The notes below the pieces were generated by a model, which made no database searches, was not told where the DNA came from, and saw only the letters and a program-made list of their open reading frames with translations. 64,000 nucleotides of DNA from Phoenix dactylifera (lineage: Eukaryota; Streptophyta; Magnoliopsida; Arecales; Arecaceae): positions 22,074,899-22,138,898 of the forward strand of contig NC_052394.1 in the NCBI RefSeq assembly GCF_009389715.1, given 5' to 3'. Positions 23,456 through 35,106 of the stretch are shown piece after piece. Each line of letters starts with the position of its first letter. Within the stretch, counting starts at the first letter, position 1. Both the position numbers and the translations under genes were made by a program.

Positions 23456-25000
23456 TTTCTTTCATGACGAATTGATTGAGAAGTTAAGTTGATGTGGGTG
23501 CAGGAAAGAGAGTACTCTATTAGTTTTTTATTTTTGGGAAAAAGATGACTATAGTGTATCAGTGGGGTGTGTGAGAATTGAAAGCTCTCTGATGTAAAGT
23601 TTACAAAATAATAATTGCATATGTTTGTTTCATTGGACATCTTGGGTAATTTTCCTTGGGATCCATTTGGTACTCCTTCTATCACTCCAAGACCAAACAA
23701 GAAGCCATAGCTATTTAATTACTTGCCTATTTCTCTATTCCATATAGAGGCTAGGAGCAGCCTATTTGGTGGATAAAGCTAAGAGAACACATGTTCTGTT
23801 AGTTTTATTCTAATTCTCCCATATTCCCTCTTTAATTGGAGACAAGGATAGATAATGGTGCATTTGCTATAAACTTGCTAAGAGACTCCTGCTAAAGGAC
23901 ATGCCGGCTATTTGATCTTTAAAGTGGGGCTCTCCGAGCAGCAACAATTAGGTATTTAGTATAGAATGTCTTGTAGGTAAAATTATTGGTCATTTGGGAT
24001 GATTTGTTTAAACAAATGTGTTAGCTAAATGGAATGTGCAACATGGCAGATCCTGCAGATCATTTGACAACGTAGACTTCTTCAATTATGTTTTTTGACT
24101 TTTGCTAATATATAAATAATGTGGAGGGAGACCTTACGATCTCTTAAATAGCCTATTTTAATGCTCTTGCAATAAGTAAGTTGATGTTGGAAAACTCGGC
24201 CAAATTTAAAATTAAGTTTATTGAGCCAGAAATCAAGATGACTCTAGCAATATTCAAAATCGACCCAGACTCAACCGAGTCTTGTCGAATTTTTCATAAT
24301 TTAGTTGAATCGATAAGTCAAAAAAATGACCGAGTTTTATTTTTTCTGTTTATTCAAGATCCCCACTCGTGTGAGTTACATTGATGAGTTTGTGAGATCT
24401 TATCCCTCCACCAACCACAAGTAGAGTTGTGATTTTTTATGTGTATGAAAGAATAGTGGATGATAAATAATAAGCATGAAGATCATGAAAACTCTGATAT
24501 TTCTTTTTTCCATGTCAATTTAGCATTTACATATTTTTAGACTGAATGGACATTTGGATATAATTGAATTTGACTACTTGGAATGTCTCATGACTATTTG
24601 GGTAAATACTATTCTCTCATTTAGTTTTGCTCAAACTTGCTAATAGAGTCTATGGTAAAGATTCAAGCATATTAAATTCATATTTAATTATATTTAGACC
24701 AATCAAATATATTTCATGATTTATAAAAGCATGTATGTATGTATGACATATGGATATATACATATATAGTGTATGTATATATATGTGTACATAGATACGT
24801 ACGTACCTACCTACCTACATAAGTATGTATATATATGTAGAAAGAAAGAAAGAGAGAGAGAGGAGTAGGAGTTAAGTTTGAGATTTGCAAATATGTTATC
24901 TTACGAGTCGAGCCGAGTACGACTAGTGGAATGCATGGGAGAATTTTTTATCTTGTTGGAATAAATTACATACTTGGTTTGGTGAGGACAGTAAAACTCT
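23456..25000. other. intergenic, downstream of lipase copy 1
   Basis: Holds the 3' UTR of copy 1 (about 200 bases) and then AT-rich sequence. A run of ATGT, GTAT and CTAC tetranucleotide repeats and AGAA/AG repeats spans about 24730-24870. No gene, RNA or clear transposon end is seen up to the solo LTR. Confidence 0.6.
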
Positions 25001-26285
25001 TGTTGCTGGAAATTGGACCCGGGGGCCACCGCGAAGCCGGGGAAGGAGGAGCTCCACTGCTACAGGGGGCGGACGGCGGTGCGCCGGCCGGCTGCGTCCT
25101 CCGCTGCGGGGGGGTGTGCAAGTCCTGCAAGGAAAACCGGTGGCCGGGCTCCCCGGCGCCGGCCCTCCGATGCCTAAGTCAGAGGGGGCAAGTATGTGAA
25201 GAGAGCAGGGAAGAGAGTATATGGAGAAGACAGCAAGAATATTTGGATAGGATAAAGAAGACGAAGAGGATGACGTCCTCAATTGTATCTATGCTTCCCG
25301 GCGGGTTCAGTCCCGGGGATCTGTTTCCGTTTTTTGTTTGTTCCCCCCCTTGGTTCTCCCAGCTTCCCTTTTATAGGAGGGGATTACGTTACCTGGGAGG
25401 TAACCGGGGGATTTGTCCCTGTCTGTGATAATTGGGCACGATTTGGCCCATTTATGACATAGTGGAGAACAGGGCCGAATCAGACCGGAATCAGGGAGTT
25501 GTCACGGTCGATCGGACCTGTTGGAGTGGTTGAACCGCCGGCCGTAGCGGGCCTGGGGTCTGTGGATGGTAAGTGCATTTATTACCGAATGAACCGGCGG
25601 TCAGGTAGAGCCATGCGCTCTGATGGTTCAGTGATCCGGAGATCGTCTTGGGCCGTGTTCATTAAATGACTGAGTGCATCGGAGGCTTGAGAGAGTCTCG
25701 TGCATTAATGGCAGGTCGTGCCGAATACCTGCGAAGATCTTATGCCTTGATGGCTTGGAGATAGTGGCAGGTCGCAAGCCGTAGGAGTTGTCAGTCCCTT
25801 GGACTTTAGGCGGAGGTTGAACATTTGGTTAAGGCATCGGCTCGGCAAGAGTGCCGAGCCGAGCTGGTCGCCCAATGGGGCGCCCTGTGGCGGGGTTGCT
25901 TCAAGTACTCCTGGTCGGCGCCCTTTAGGCGAGCACCTTCTAGCAGAGCGCCTTGGCGCTGTCTTTGGTCGGCACTTTCTAACCGAGCAGCTTTGGGTGG
26001 GGCACCTCTTGGCGCGCGCTCTGGTCGACGCCCTCTAGTCGAGCGCCTTCCTGGTCGGCATCCTTTGGCCGAGCGGCTTTCCGGTCGGCGCTCTTCGGCC
26101 GAGCGCCTCTGTGGATATATGACCTAGGGTTTTTCCCCTAACAACTCTATATACCATAAAGGTGATGCTGACTAGTGGAATGCATGAGAAACTTTGTTTT
26201 TTCTTTTTTTTTTTGTGGGAATAAACTACATATTCTTGGTTTGGTCAGAACAGTATGTATAACTCTATATATCATAAAGATGGGG
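24918..26285. repeat. local duplication of about 110 bp flanking and containing the solo LTR
   Basis: The phrase GACTAGTGGAATGCATG, then GGAATAAAYTACATAYTTGG (with a small indel), then TTTGGTSAGRACAGTA and ACTCTATATAYCATAAAG occurs twice: once split by the LTR (24918-25000 plus 26144-26165) and once uninterrupted (26170-26282). The intact copy serves as a paralogous empty site. Confidence 0.85.
25001..26143. mobile_element. solo LTR, superfamily unresolved
   Basis: A 1143-bp GC-rich block that begins TGTTG and ends TAACA, flanked by the 5-bp duplication ACTCT (24996-25000 and 26144-26148). It has LTR borders and no internal coding region, so it is a solo LTR left by recombination between two LTRs. 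It includes the phrase CCTCCGATGCCTAAGTCAGAG and, at its right end (about 25910-26110), degenerate repeats of a GGTCGGCRCYCTTTRGCCGAG type. The sequence differs from the Tat LTR at 8943-9758. Confidence 0.9.
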
Positions 26286-29000
26286 CCCAGAAACCATAAA
26301 GCATATGAAAAAAATAGTATTTCTTTGGAACATTAAGTTACTTTCTTGTTTCCTGACTTTTGACCATCATAATCAGATACCTAAATAATTTGGCTATTTG
26401 CATAATAATCCCCTAGCTAACTTTCTGACTCATGATAAATGGAATAAGATTTTTCTCTGTTTCGATCGTCACCTCACTCTCAATTAAATAATTTGTTTTG
26501 ATATTTTAAAGCGTTAGACTTGTTGCATGCGATTGCACAACCACCTTTGGTGACCTGCGAGGCCACAATCTTTGTACGAGCTTACGAGTGCAAAGAGCGT
26601 GGCCCAAGCTTCTCGCACAGACACTTGGGGCAACGTGAACATTCTATTTCCAAGGCTAATGTGGGTAAGCAGCCGCTTAAAAAAAAAATGCTTAGCTAAA
26701 TTTGTACAGACAGAGAGGGAAAAAAAAGAAAAAGGAGATGATCAAAATGTGATGGATATAGGTTGAATTTTGGAAAATGCTAAAGTAATCAGTTCTACGG
26801 CCCAATTGGTTTGTAAAAACATTTTTTTCTCACTCAAATATTTTTTATAAAACTTTGATGTCCAAAAAAGATAATTTTTGTATGGGTAGTTTAATATAAA
26901 AAAGTGACAAATTTTAGAGTAGCTTATATTCTATTATACCGTTACTTTGTTTTATTTAAAAACTGAAAAAGTATCTTTTAAAAAAATTATCCTAATTTAC
27001 AGATATTGGAAATTAGACTTTTCTAAATTCCACAAATTTTATTCATAAAATATAAGAATATAATTATTATGTAAAAATTAATTTTTTTTAATAACTCTAA
27101 CCAAATAGAAATTATTTTTTTTTGATCATACTTTTTTTTATGGATGTTTTTCATGACTGTTTTTCTTTTTTTTTTTTTTTTTCACCAAAGAGACAACTTT
27201 CTTTTTTTTTTCCCTCACGTCCATCGGAATGCTGGAAAGAAGGAATAGAAAGTAGATTCTGGGCCCTCGAGGCGTACTGTTGGTCTCAGCTCCTGTGTGG
27301 GACCTAGCTGGACCTATTCGCATCATGTCTTGGTGTAATTATGTTTCTATTTCTTCCATTTCGTTTCTTTCCCTTCCTTCAGGCCAAGTTTCCCGTCCAA
27401 GTTGTGAGAAATTTCTCTAATTCAGGTTGCAAAAAATTTTGCCATCCTAACATACCATTTTCTTACTCTTCAATCGTTATTTCTCTAATGTGAGCTGCTA
27501 GATCTTTTGCCTGTAATCTTGAGACTCTTGTTGAAAATTTGGTCCTCTTCAAATATACCATTATGTTCCTCTTTTTCTCCATGATGTGAACTGCTAAATC
27601 TTTCGTCTAAAATCTTGAACCTCCTGCATCCTTGTGGGAGAGTTAGCACGTACTCTCAGAGTTGGTCCAAAGATCTCCTCGTTTGAGGATATAAATACAA
27701 TTAGTTTAGTTTCTGTGGAGGAAAGAGAACATTCATTAGCCACCAGCAAAAAATGAGCACATCTATTGTGGACATCCATGCTTCTTTCCAAGTGAACATA
27801 GCTATTCTTGCCTATCTTTTTTTTCTCACAGCAGCCACCAGTAATTAGTAATTGTAATTGTTTTTGTTTTGCATATAAGATTGAGGGGCAAAAATAAAAG
27901 AGGAAACACAATTATCAATTTGCATTTACGTGAATAATGTTGAAATATTTGGAAAAAAAAGAAAAAAATAAAAGAAAAAGAGAGAGAAAAAAGTGATCTA
28001 TGTTCCTTCATATTCGACACATCTCAAGAGTTATATATACTCGTGTACAGACTTCATATATAAAAAATAATATAAGCTAATATAGGATCTTACTAATAAT
28101 AAAAAATATTATTAGTGATACAGGCTGTAATGTGATCCCTAAAATCACTTTAACAATATTATGCTAACAAAAAAATATTATAAGCGATGCAGGCTGTTCC
28201 GTGACCTCTAAAATTATTCTAATAAATGAAAAGAATGAGTAAGTTAAAAAAGTTAAGACAGACAGGTATAATCTGCCGGGTCTCAAACTAACCTCAAATG
28301 AGTTCAATGTTTGACCCAGAACCAAACCATGTTAGAAGTCAAAATATGTGGGCCATTCACCTTAACACGATGGCACCGGACCATTACGGCCATGATGGAC
28401 TGCAACTCGATCACCATCCCCAGTGCCCACGCGTTGAAGGGAAGCCGCCTTCTGGAAGTCCGATCCTTCGTCTCAAGAGCCATTGGCTCCTTGCCCACCA
28501 AAAGCGCCCACTTGTGAACGTTATCCAAAGACCCATTGACTTCCACACAAACTCTAAAACGTTCTGGGTGGCAATTGCTTCCCATTCAGTCAACAAAAAA
28601 AATAAATCCACACAAACTCGGCACTTGATCACAGCAAGCAAACCTTGAAATGATGGCAAGGTTAAGCCATCATCGAACCCAATTTCTGAGCCAATCAAGC
28701 CTAAATAGATTGGGTCAGATAAAGTTGGGATTTATTCAAGTTATGTTGAAAGAAATATGAGTTGTTTGGATCAGATTGAGGTAAAAATGGGCTAGGTTTG
28801 AGTCTGGTTAACCCGGTTCAATTTTGTAGGCTCATTTATATCTGTAACCGCTTCAAGGTTCAAAACATGGATGCATTCATCTCGCCTCTTTATTTAAAAG
28901 GAAAGGGATTAAGGGCAATCCCATTCATTTAATGTTCCTAGCTATACGCCAAGTTTAAAGGGAAGGGAGTCCGTCTATTTTATTTAAGCAACCCCTCGCT
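26286..29000. other. intergenic, upstream of lipase copy 2
   Basis: AT-rich. Around 28085-28240 a phrase of about 75 bp (AATATTAT...CAGGCTGT...CCTAAAAT) is present in two diverged tandem copies. At 28297-28650 several overlapping ORFs occur on both strands in a GC-balanced patch; I do not recognise any of them. A CTCTCTCTTTATATCC box near 29010-29025 may be the promoter of the next gene. Confidence 0.5.
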
Positions 29001-29096
29001 TACCTTCCTTACTCCTCTCTCTTTATATCCTCTACGCTCCCATCTCCTTTTCATCTCCACCAAAACCATATCATATTTTTGTGGCTCTTTCTTCTC

Positions 29097-32000
29097 ATGG
29101 TACGTTCGATTGCCACCCGCCTCACAGCATCTCTCTCCCTCTATCCTTTTCTCTCTCTCTCCCTCCCTCCCTCTCCCCCTCTCCATGCATATGTATGGAC
29201 TTATTTTTTGACATTAAATTTTGCAGGCTCAAGACAACGAGTCTATCAGATATGAAGAGGTTAGTCAGCTATCAAAAGCTTTAATTTTTGGTGCAACATT
29301 AGTTGAATTTCTTATGCCATATATAGGGGTTTTTTTTTTGTAATCTTTTGTTTGCTTGTGATTTCAGGAATTTATAACGAGTCCCCGTGGATTAGAGCTC
29401 TTTACATGTAGATGGCTTCCGAGGAAAAAAGAACCGAAGGCCTTAATCTTTTTATGTCACGGTATATAAATATATAAGTTTTGGTTTCATGTATATGAGC
29501 AAAAGATTGCTGATCTGCTACTATTCTAAATTCATAAGCTTTGATTCCATGGCCGGAATTTGCTAGGATATGGAGTGGAATGCAGCATGTATATGAGAGG
29601 TATTCTTTTACATAATCATTTAGAGTAATTATCCCTGATTCTAAACATGTTATGCTCCTTTTCTACATAATTATTTTTCCTGAAGTTTTGGATTGAATAT
29701 AGTTGGTAGGGGAGAACTAATGTTTTTTTTCCAAAAAAAAAAAAAAAGACACAGGAACTCGGCTAGCGAAGGCAGGCTATGCAGTTTATGGATTAGACAA
29801 CGAGGGTCATGGGAAATCTTCTGGATTGCAAGGATATGTACCAAGCTTTAATGCCCTTGTTGATGATTGCTCTAACTATTTTATGAGCATTTGTGGTATA
29901 AACTCCTCCTTTTTTCTTTCCTTTCTTTCTTTCTATCAGGTGGTATATATCAACTTAATTTTAAGAATATATGCAATAATACATGTGTGTATATATGTAT
30001 GTATGTTATAATTTTCCATTCCTTATCAAAAAGAAGTTATAATTTTTCCATTTCTTTCAAAATACCAGAGAGGCAAGAGAATAAGATGAAGCGACGGTTT
30101 CTTCTTGGAGAGTCCATGGGAGGAGCAATGGTCCTCCTCCTCCATAGAAGAGAGCCAACCTATTGGAATGGTGCCATTTTGGTTGCTCCTATGTGCAAGG
30201 TCTTCGGTCTTCCATCCTTTTTTGTTTTCTTCCTACTATAACTTTTCTCACAAGGCCTTCGGTCTTCCATCCTTTTTTGTATTCTTCATACTATAACTTT
30301 TCTCACAAAGCCTAGAACATGTATGTGGATTCCCTTTTGGTAGATTGTAATATATGGATTTAGCTGTCTCTTTTGGTAACTCTTTATTGGTTAATTTATA
30401 TCTTTCCTTCGTAGACTGGTATCTGGTATCCTAGATTCATGTACTGTTTAGGCTTTTGGCAATTATTTTAGTATAAATGGTAACTAATTGGAATTGTTTA
30501 TTTGGTTTCTTTAATTATTTTATATCTCAGATTGCTGATGAAATGAAGCCTCACCCATTCGTGATCAGCGTTTTGAGGAAGTTGTGCAACATCATACCAA
30601 CGTGGAAGATAATCCCCTCGCAAGATATTATCGATGTTGCCTTCAAAAATCCTGAGAAAAGAGAGGAGGTAAATTAACATACTTGGAGATCCATGACATA
30701 TCATTCCTTCTCAACTTTTTATCTCAATTATTTTTTATGATTTATTTCTAATACATGAATTAATCATATTTGGTAGATTCGATCTAATCCTTATTGCTAC
30801 AAGGGAAAACCTCGCTTAAAAACCGGCCATGAGCTTCTCATGGTCAGCCTAGATATTGAAAAGAACCTTCACCAGGTAACATCTTTCTTCTGATCAACAT
30901 GAGTTTTATTCAATTATCCCTTCCTTTTAGTCCTAATCTTTTTTTATCTCTTTTAAATTTTACATACCAGGGCTTAAGTCAGATAAACTTTATTAGAAGT
31001 GTCATTATGTCAGCATATTTTGTCTCTATTCCACCGATAGGTTTTATTAATTAAGCTAGCTTAGACCACATAACACACATTCATATAATATCCCTGGTCT
31101 AACATCACTACAAAAGTATGAAAAAGAAAGTCGTCCTTGAGCGTCTATTTTAAGCAATTCAATAAGAACTAAACAACCCAAACAAGTCTAGTTATGGTGA
31201 CATGTTATCTTCTCTTGCTCTCTAAGATGGAAACTAACCTAAAGTGCACCAGTTAGACATTAAGCAATAATGACTACGCCGTACAACAAAACGAACTCAG
31301 ATCAGAAGGTATTGGTCTTCCTGCATGTTAATAGTCACTTTAATTTTTGTTTAATGTTGTACCAAGAGACTTGGAATTAATCTATCATACCATGCATGGC
31401 TTGTTAACAAAGAAACCTTCTTAGGCTAATCTAAGAGAATTTTGGTTCCATGTATAACAACAATACGTGCTCCTTTCTACAATCAATGATACGTTCGACT
31501 CTCTCAAAATTGAGTCATATTAGCTCGACAAAAGCTTGATGAATGGTGCATAGATCATAACATGGATCATGACATAAAAAGCTAGCAATTTATCCAAGTT
31601 GCATGTTTACCAAGTTCCAACATGGTCTTGAAGTCCAGAATGGTTGGGGCCAAGCAGTGTGTCCACTTCTTACACCTAAGATACCATTCAATGATTGTGG
31701 TGTCTTTGTGTTTAGGCCCCAAGGAAGAGGTCTTACTGATAGGCATTTTATTGTACCAAAAACTCGAGCAATTAAGCTGACGACATGTTTCGCAGATTTT
31801 TCATAGTGAGTTGAAAAGCAAATCCTTGCTTCCTAGCTAGTTGATTGATGGCCCCACTAATTGTGGTCATCGTTGAATTAAATGCATAAGATTGATTAGG
31901 TCTTGTTCCTTGAAGATGACCAATTAAGAATTCAGAAACAGTTTTATTAGCCTCGATTTCACCTCCTAAACTTCAATTTTCATGTTAATGCCTGCTTCTC

Positions 32001-32326
32001 CTCTTTGGCAACAGGTTTCACTGCCATTCTTGGTTGTGCATGGTGGAGACGATATCGTAACTGATCCATCGGTGAGCAAATTGCTCCATGAATCGGCCTT
32101 AAGCGAGGACAAGACATTCAAGCTGTACCCTGGAATGTGGCACGCCCTCACCTCCGGTGAACCACTTGAAAACATTGAGCTTGTGTTCGCCGATATTGTG
32201 GCTTGGCTAGATGAGAGAGCATCTACAGGGGACTCAAGATTTGAGATAGAGCAAAAAGCAAAGCATGATGAGCATTTTCTAAAGATGCAAGGTAAGAAAA
32301 TGCTTGGAGAGATGCATAACAAATAG
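29097..32326 (+). CDS. monoacylglycerol lipase-like alpha/beta hydrolase, copy 2
   Basis: Nine coding exons: 29097-29099, 29227-29259, 29368-29461, 29567-29599, 29749-29895, 30069-30199, 30531-30668, 30777-30875, 32015-32326; 329 aa. The first coding exon contributes only the ATG, which ends exactly at the donor (ATG/GTACGT); the next begins GCT CAA GAC (AQDNESIRYEE). Six internal exons have the same lengths as in copy 1 (94, 33, 147, 131, 138, 99), showing tandem duplication. Catalytic residues: Ser119 in GESMG, Asp239 in HGGDD, His269 in YPGMWHAL. The last intron is 1.1 kb. All donors are GT. The acceptor before the 147-nt exon lies behind a run of 15 A; a second AG sits 6 bases further on and would remove two residues. 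Same family and likely role as copy 1. Confidence 0.9.
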
Positions 32327-35106
32327 TGGTGCCATGTTAATGATGGCAGATCGATGGTTACGGTTTATTAGAAAGGTGGACTCCTATGTTTGATGAGGTT
32401 TTTAGCTTGGGCTTTCATCAATATGGATGGTGATGGATAGAAATATCCGGCCCCAAGCAACCTTGAAAGGATTTCTATATGGCACTTTCGAAGGTGGTGA
32501 CATGGAAGGGGGGATGCATATAGCTCTTTAGAAATAAAGGTCCCTTGGAACTCTCTCTTGATTAATTTTGTTTTGTTGGATTACTTCGGCTGAACCATGG
32601 AATGCCCTCTTTTTTTTTATTTTTTTTTTATTAGCTTGAACTGTGACAACAATCAAATGGAAAGGGATATGGTATCTACATCATAAGTGGCTGCATATGC
32701 ATGCTAATATGTAACCTTGTCTAAAAGAAGGGGCAAGATGATTCAAGGCCTTAGTCAGCTTGATCTGGTCTAACTCGACCTAACATTTTTTCACTAGTAA
32801 AGTTTAAAAAAGAGAATTTAGGCACGAAGTGTCTAACCTGTTCTTTTATTAAGGTGATGATATTTTTACCTATTAGAGGTAACTAAGTTACAATTCCAAT
32901 TTGATCATCTTAATTCTCCTTAGGCTTTAGGCATAAGTAGCCACTATTGCAACCTTTCGCATCTCCCTTTGTCATCTTTGTCACAATCTGGCACAATTTG
33001 AAGACCTTGTCCATTCTCATATCCTCCAAATTCTTATAATAGCATCCCTAGGCATTGTTAGGCATTGACTTACTCAATTTCATCCTAACATGTTTCCAAT
33101 TAACTTAGTTTATTTAACTTGATAGATTAATATGACCAACTCTGCGTAACCACCCATCATGGCTTACTTAGTAAAAACATAAAATTTTACCATTTTGTCA
33201 AATTACTATAGATAGCTTATATGATGGTCTAGAATTTACAGAATGATATTAATAATTTCTAGTATTTACAAAATATGATCACAAAGATTAATAACATGCG
33301 AGGAATTTGAATTCCTACACCTCGCATTTAACATGACAGATCAATTTTTCCCCCCCAAATATTCAAGAACTGGAATCATAAACCTTTGAAAGTTTAGGCC
33401 CGCTTTGCAACATAGATGTGCTTATAAGGCCCCAGCATAGTTAAATGTTATCACATCTAAAATTATAATCCAATGGATTTCAACAAAAAAAATTGATTTA
33501 AGTATACCTCCTCTTTGTGAAGTGTGGACCAAGTTTGTCTTTAAATAGCTTGCGTTATCGATCCATCTCCATTGTTCATAAGTAAGAAAGGGTGGCTTAT
33601 CCCTATAATTCTCGTGCTAGAAAAGGTAAGTCAAGAAAAGTCAAGTGAGAATGAATAGTCAAGTAGGTATTGTCAGTAATCTCCAATGACTCTTTCAAAT
33701 TATCTAAAGCTCATTTTTATCAAATTTATCGAGTCCCATGATATCCGAAGATTTTCTTAGATGGTTAAGAATTGGAGTCATTAATTTTCCTTCAAAATTT
33801 TGTCATCACAGGAATTTATAGGCCGATGATATAGATCAAAGTTTCTATTTTGTCGAAATATCAGTAGGCTGCAGCTGTGACGAGAGTGAATATCGGTCAT
33901 GCTGATTATTAGGTATCATTTTTCTTGTATTCTTTCCGGTCAACATTCTTTGTTTTTTAAGAAAAAAATGGATATATAAAAGCTGTAATTTTGGTGCCTT
34001 GGTTAAGACAAAGCTTTTTGGTTTGTTTCTAGTTTGAGACAAGTTATTCTATGGTGTTTTCTTTTAATTATTTAATTTAAATACTTCAAAAATAGTTAAT
34101 TATGATGAAGCATCATACTCTATTAACTCTTTGAACAAGAGATTCAATAAATTATAAAATAAACATCGACAAATATTCTTGTATGTTTCTACTTTCTACC
34201 AAACAGTTTCAAAACTAAAGTGCTATGGGTACCTATAGCCAGAATGGTGCAATCAGGGTGAAGGTAAATATATACATTCATGCTTGTTTAGGTGATTTGA
34301 AGCCTAATCAATTTGTGAGAGGTTATGAGTGCAAATTAAGCATCTTCAGAGAAGCATGGGAATACAAATGGATGAAATTAAAGATGGCTTTGTTGTTTAC
34401 TTTGGGTCTTAGTTTACAGGTTTATTTTGTGCTCAACACATACGATTTGTTTCTGGGGAGAGAGCCATCCCATTTTGTTATGCACATGAGCTAAACTAGA
34501 AAAAGAGAAATTGTGGGTTATTATGAAGCACTGTTGAGGCCTTCTCACACAATGTCATGAGCCCAAGAGGCTTAGAACATAGTATTTGGAAAATCCAATC
34601 AAGTTAGATTTTCTATCGGATTATGAATTATACAGCCTATTTAAGTAAGATCCATATCAACCCAATCTCTCTCTAGCCCAAATTTTATGGAAGAAAAAAT
34701 ATAACCTTCATAGTTTTTTTTTTTTTTTTATCCTACAATCCAAAAGGTTTGTTGATGGAATTTAGGTCAGAATTAGAGTGGATCTGGATAAAAAAAAGAA
34801 AAAAAAAAAAAGCAAGCTAACAGGCTATGTTATTGGTTTTGCCAAATAGGCCCTAAATGGGCTGTCTTGAGCGAGCTTTTAGCCCAACCCCCTTTCCATC
34901 TGCGAGTCCACTTTGATGTGCCCGAAGTCTCAACCCTCCTCGACTCTTGTCCGAAAGACCGAAACCATCCCCAGCTCCCTTCAAATAACTCCTCCCTTTC
35001 TTTAATTCTTTCTGTCCTTCTCCTTCCGGCTTGTGGAGTTCCGCAGGGACAACCGGATATACCGATTCATCACCCGGATCTACCGTCAGATCTTCCCCGG
35101 AGAGCC
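32327..35106. other. intergenic, between lipase copy 2 and UXS
   Basis: The first 250 bases are a plausible 3' UTR of copy 2. The rest is AT-rich with no recognised exon, RNA gene or transposon end. The CT-rich stretch at about 34975-35030 is probably the 5' leader of UXS. The 89-codon ORF at 34225-34494 has no features that I recognise. Confidence 0.55.

Noticed and set aside
25825-26127. ORFs rich in Arg, Ala and Pro within the solo LTR
   Set aside because: GC-rich LTR repeats read as protein; no coding features.
28297-28698. Overlapping ORFs of 68-116 codons on both strands
   Set aside because: No recognisable motif; open frames on both strands point to composition rather than a gene.
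34225-34494. 89-codon plus-strand ORF
   Set aside because: No domain, splice or promoter support; sits in AT-rich intergenic sequence.
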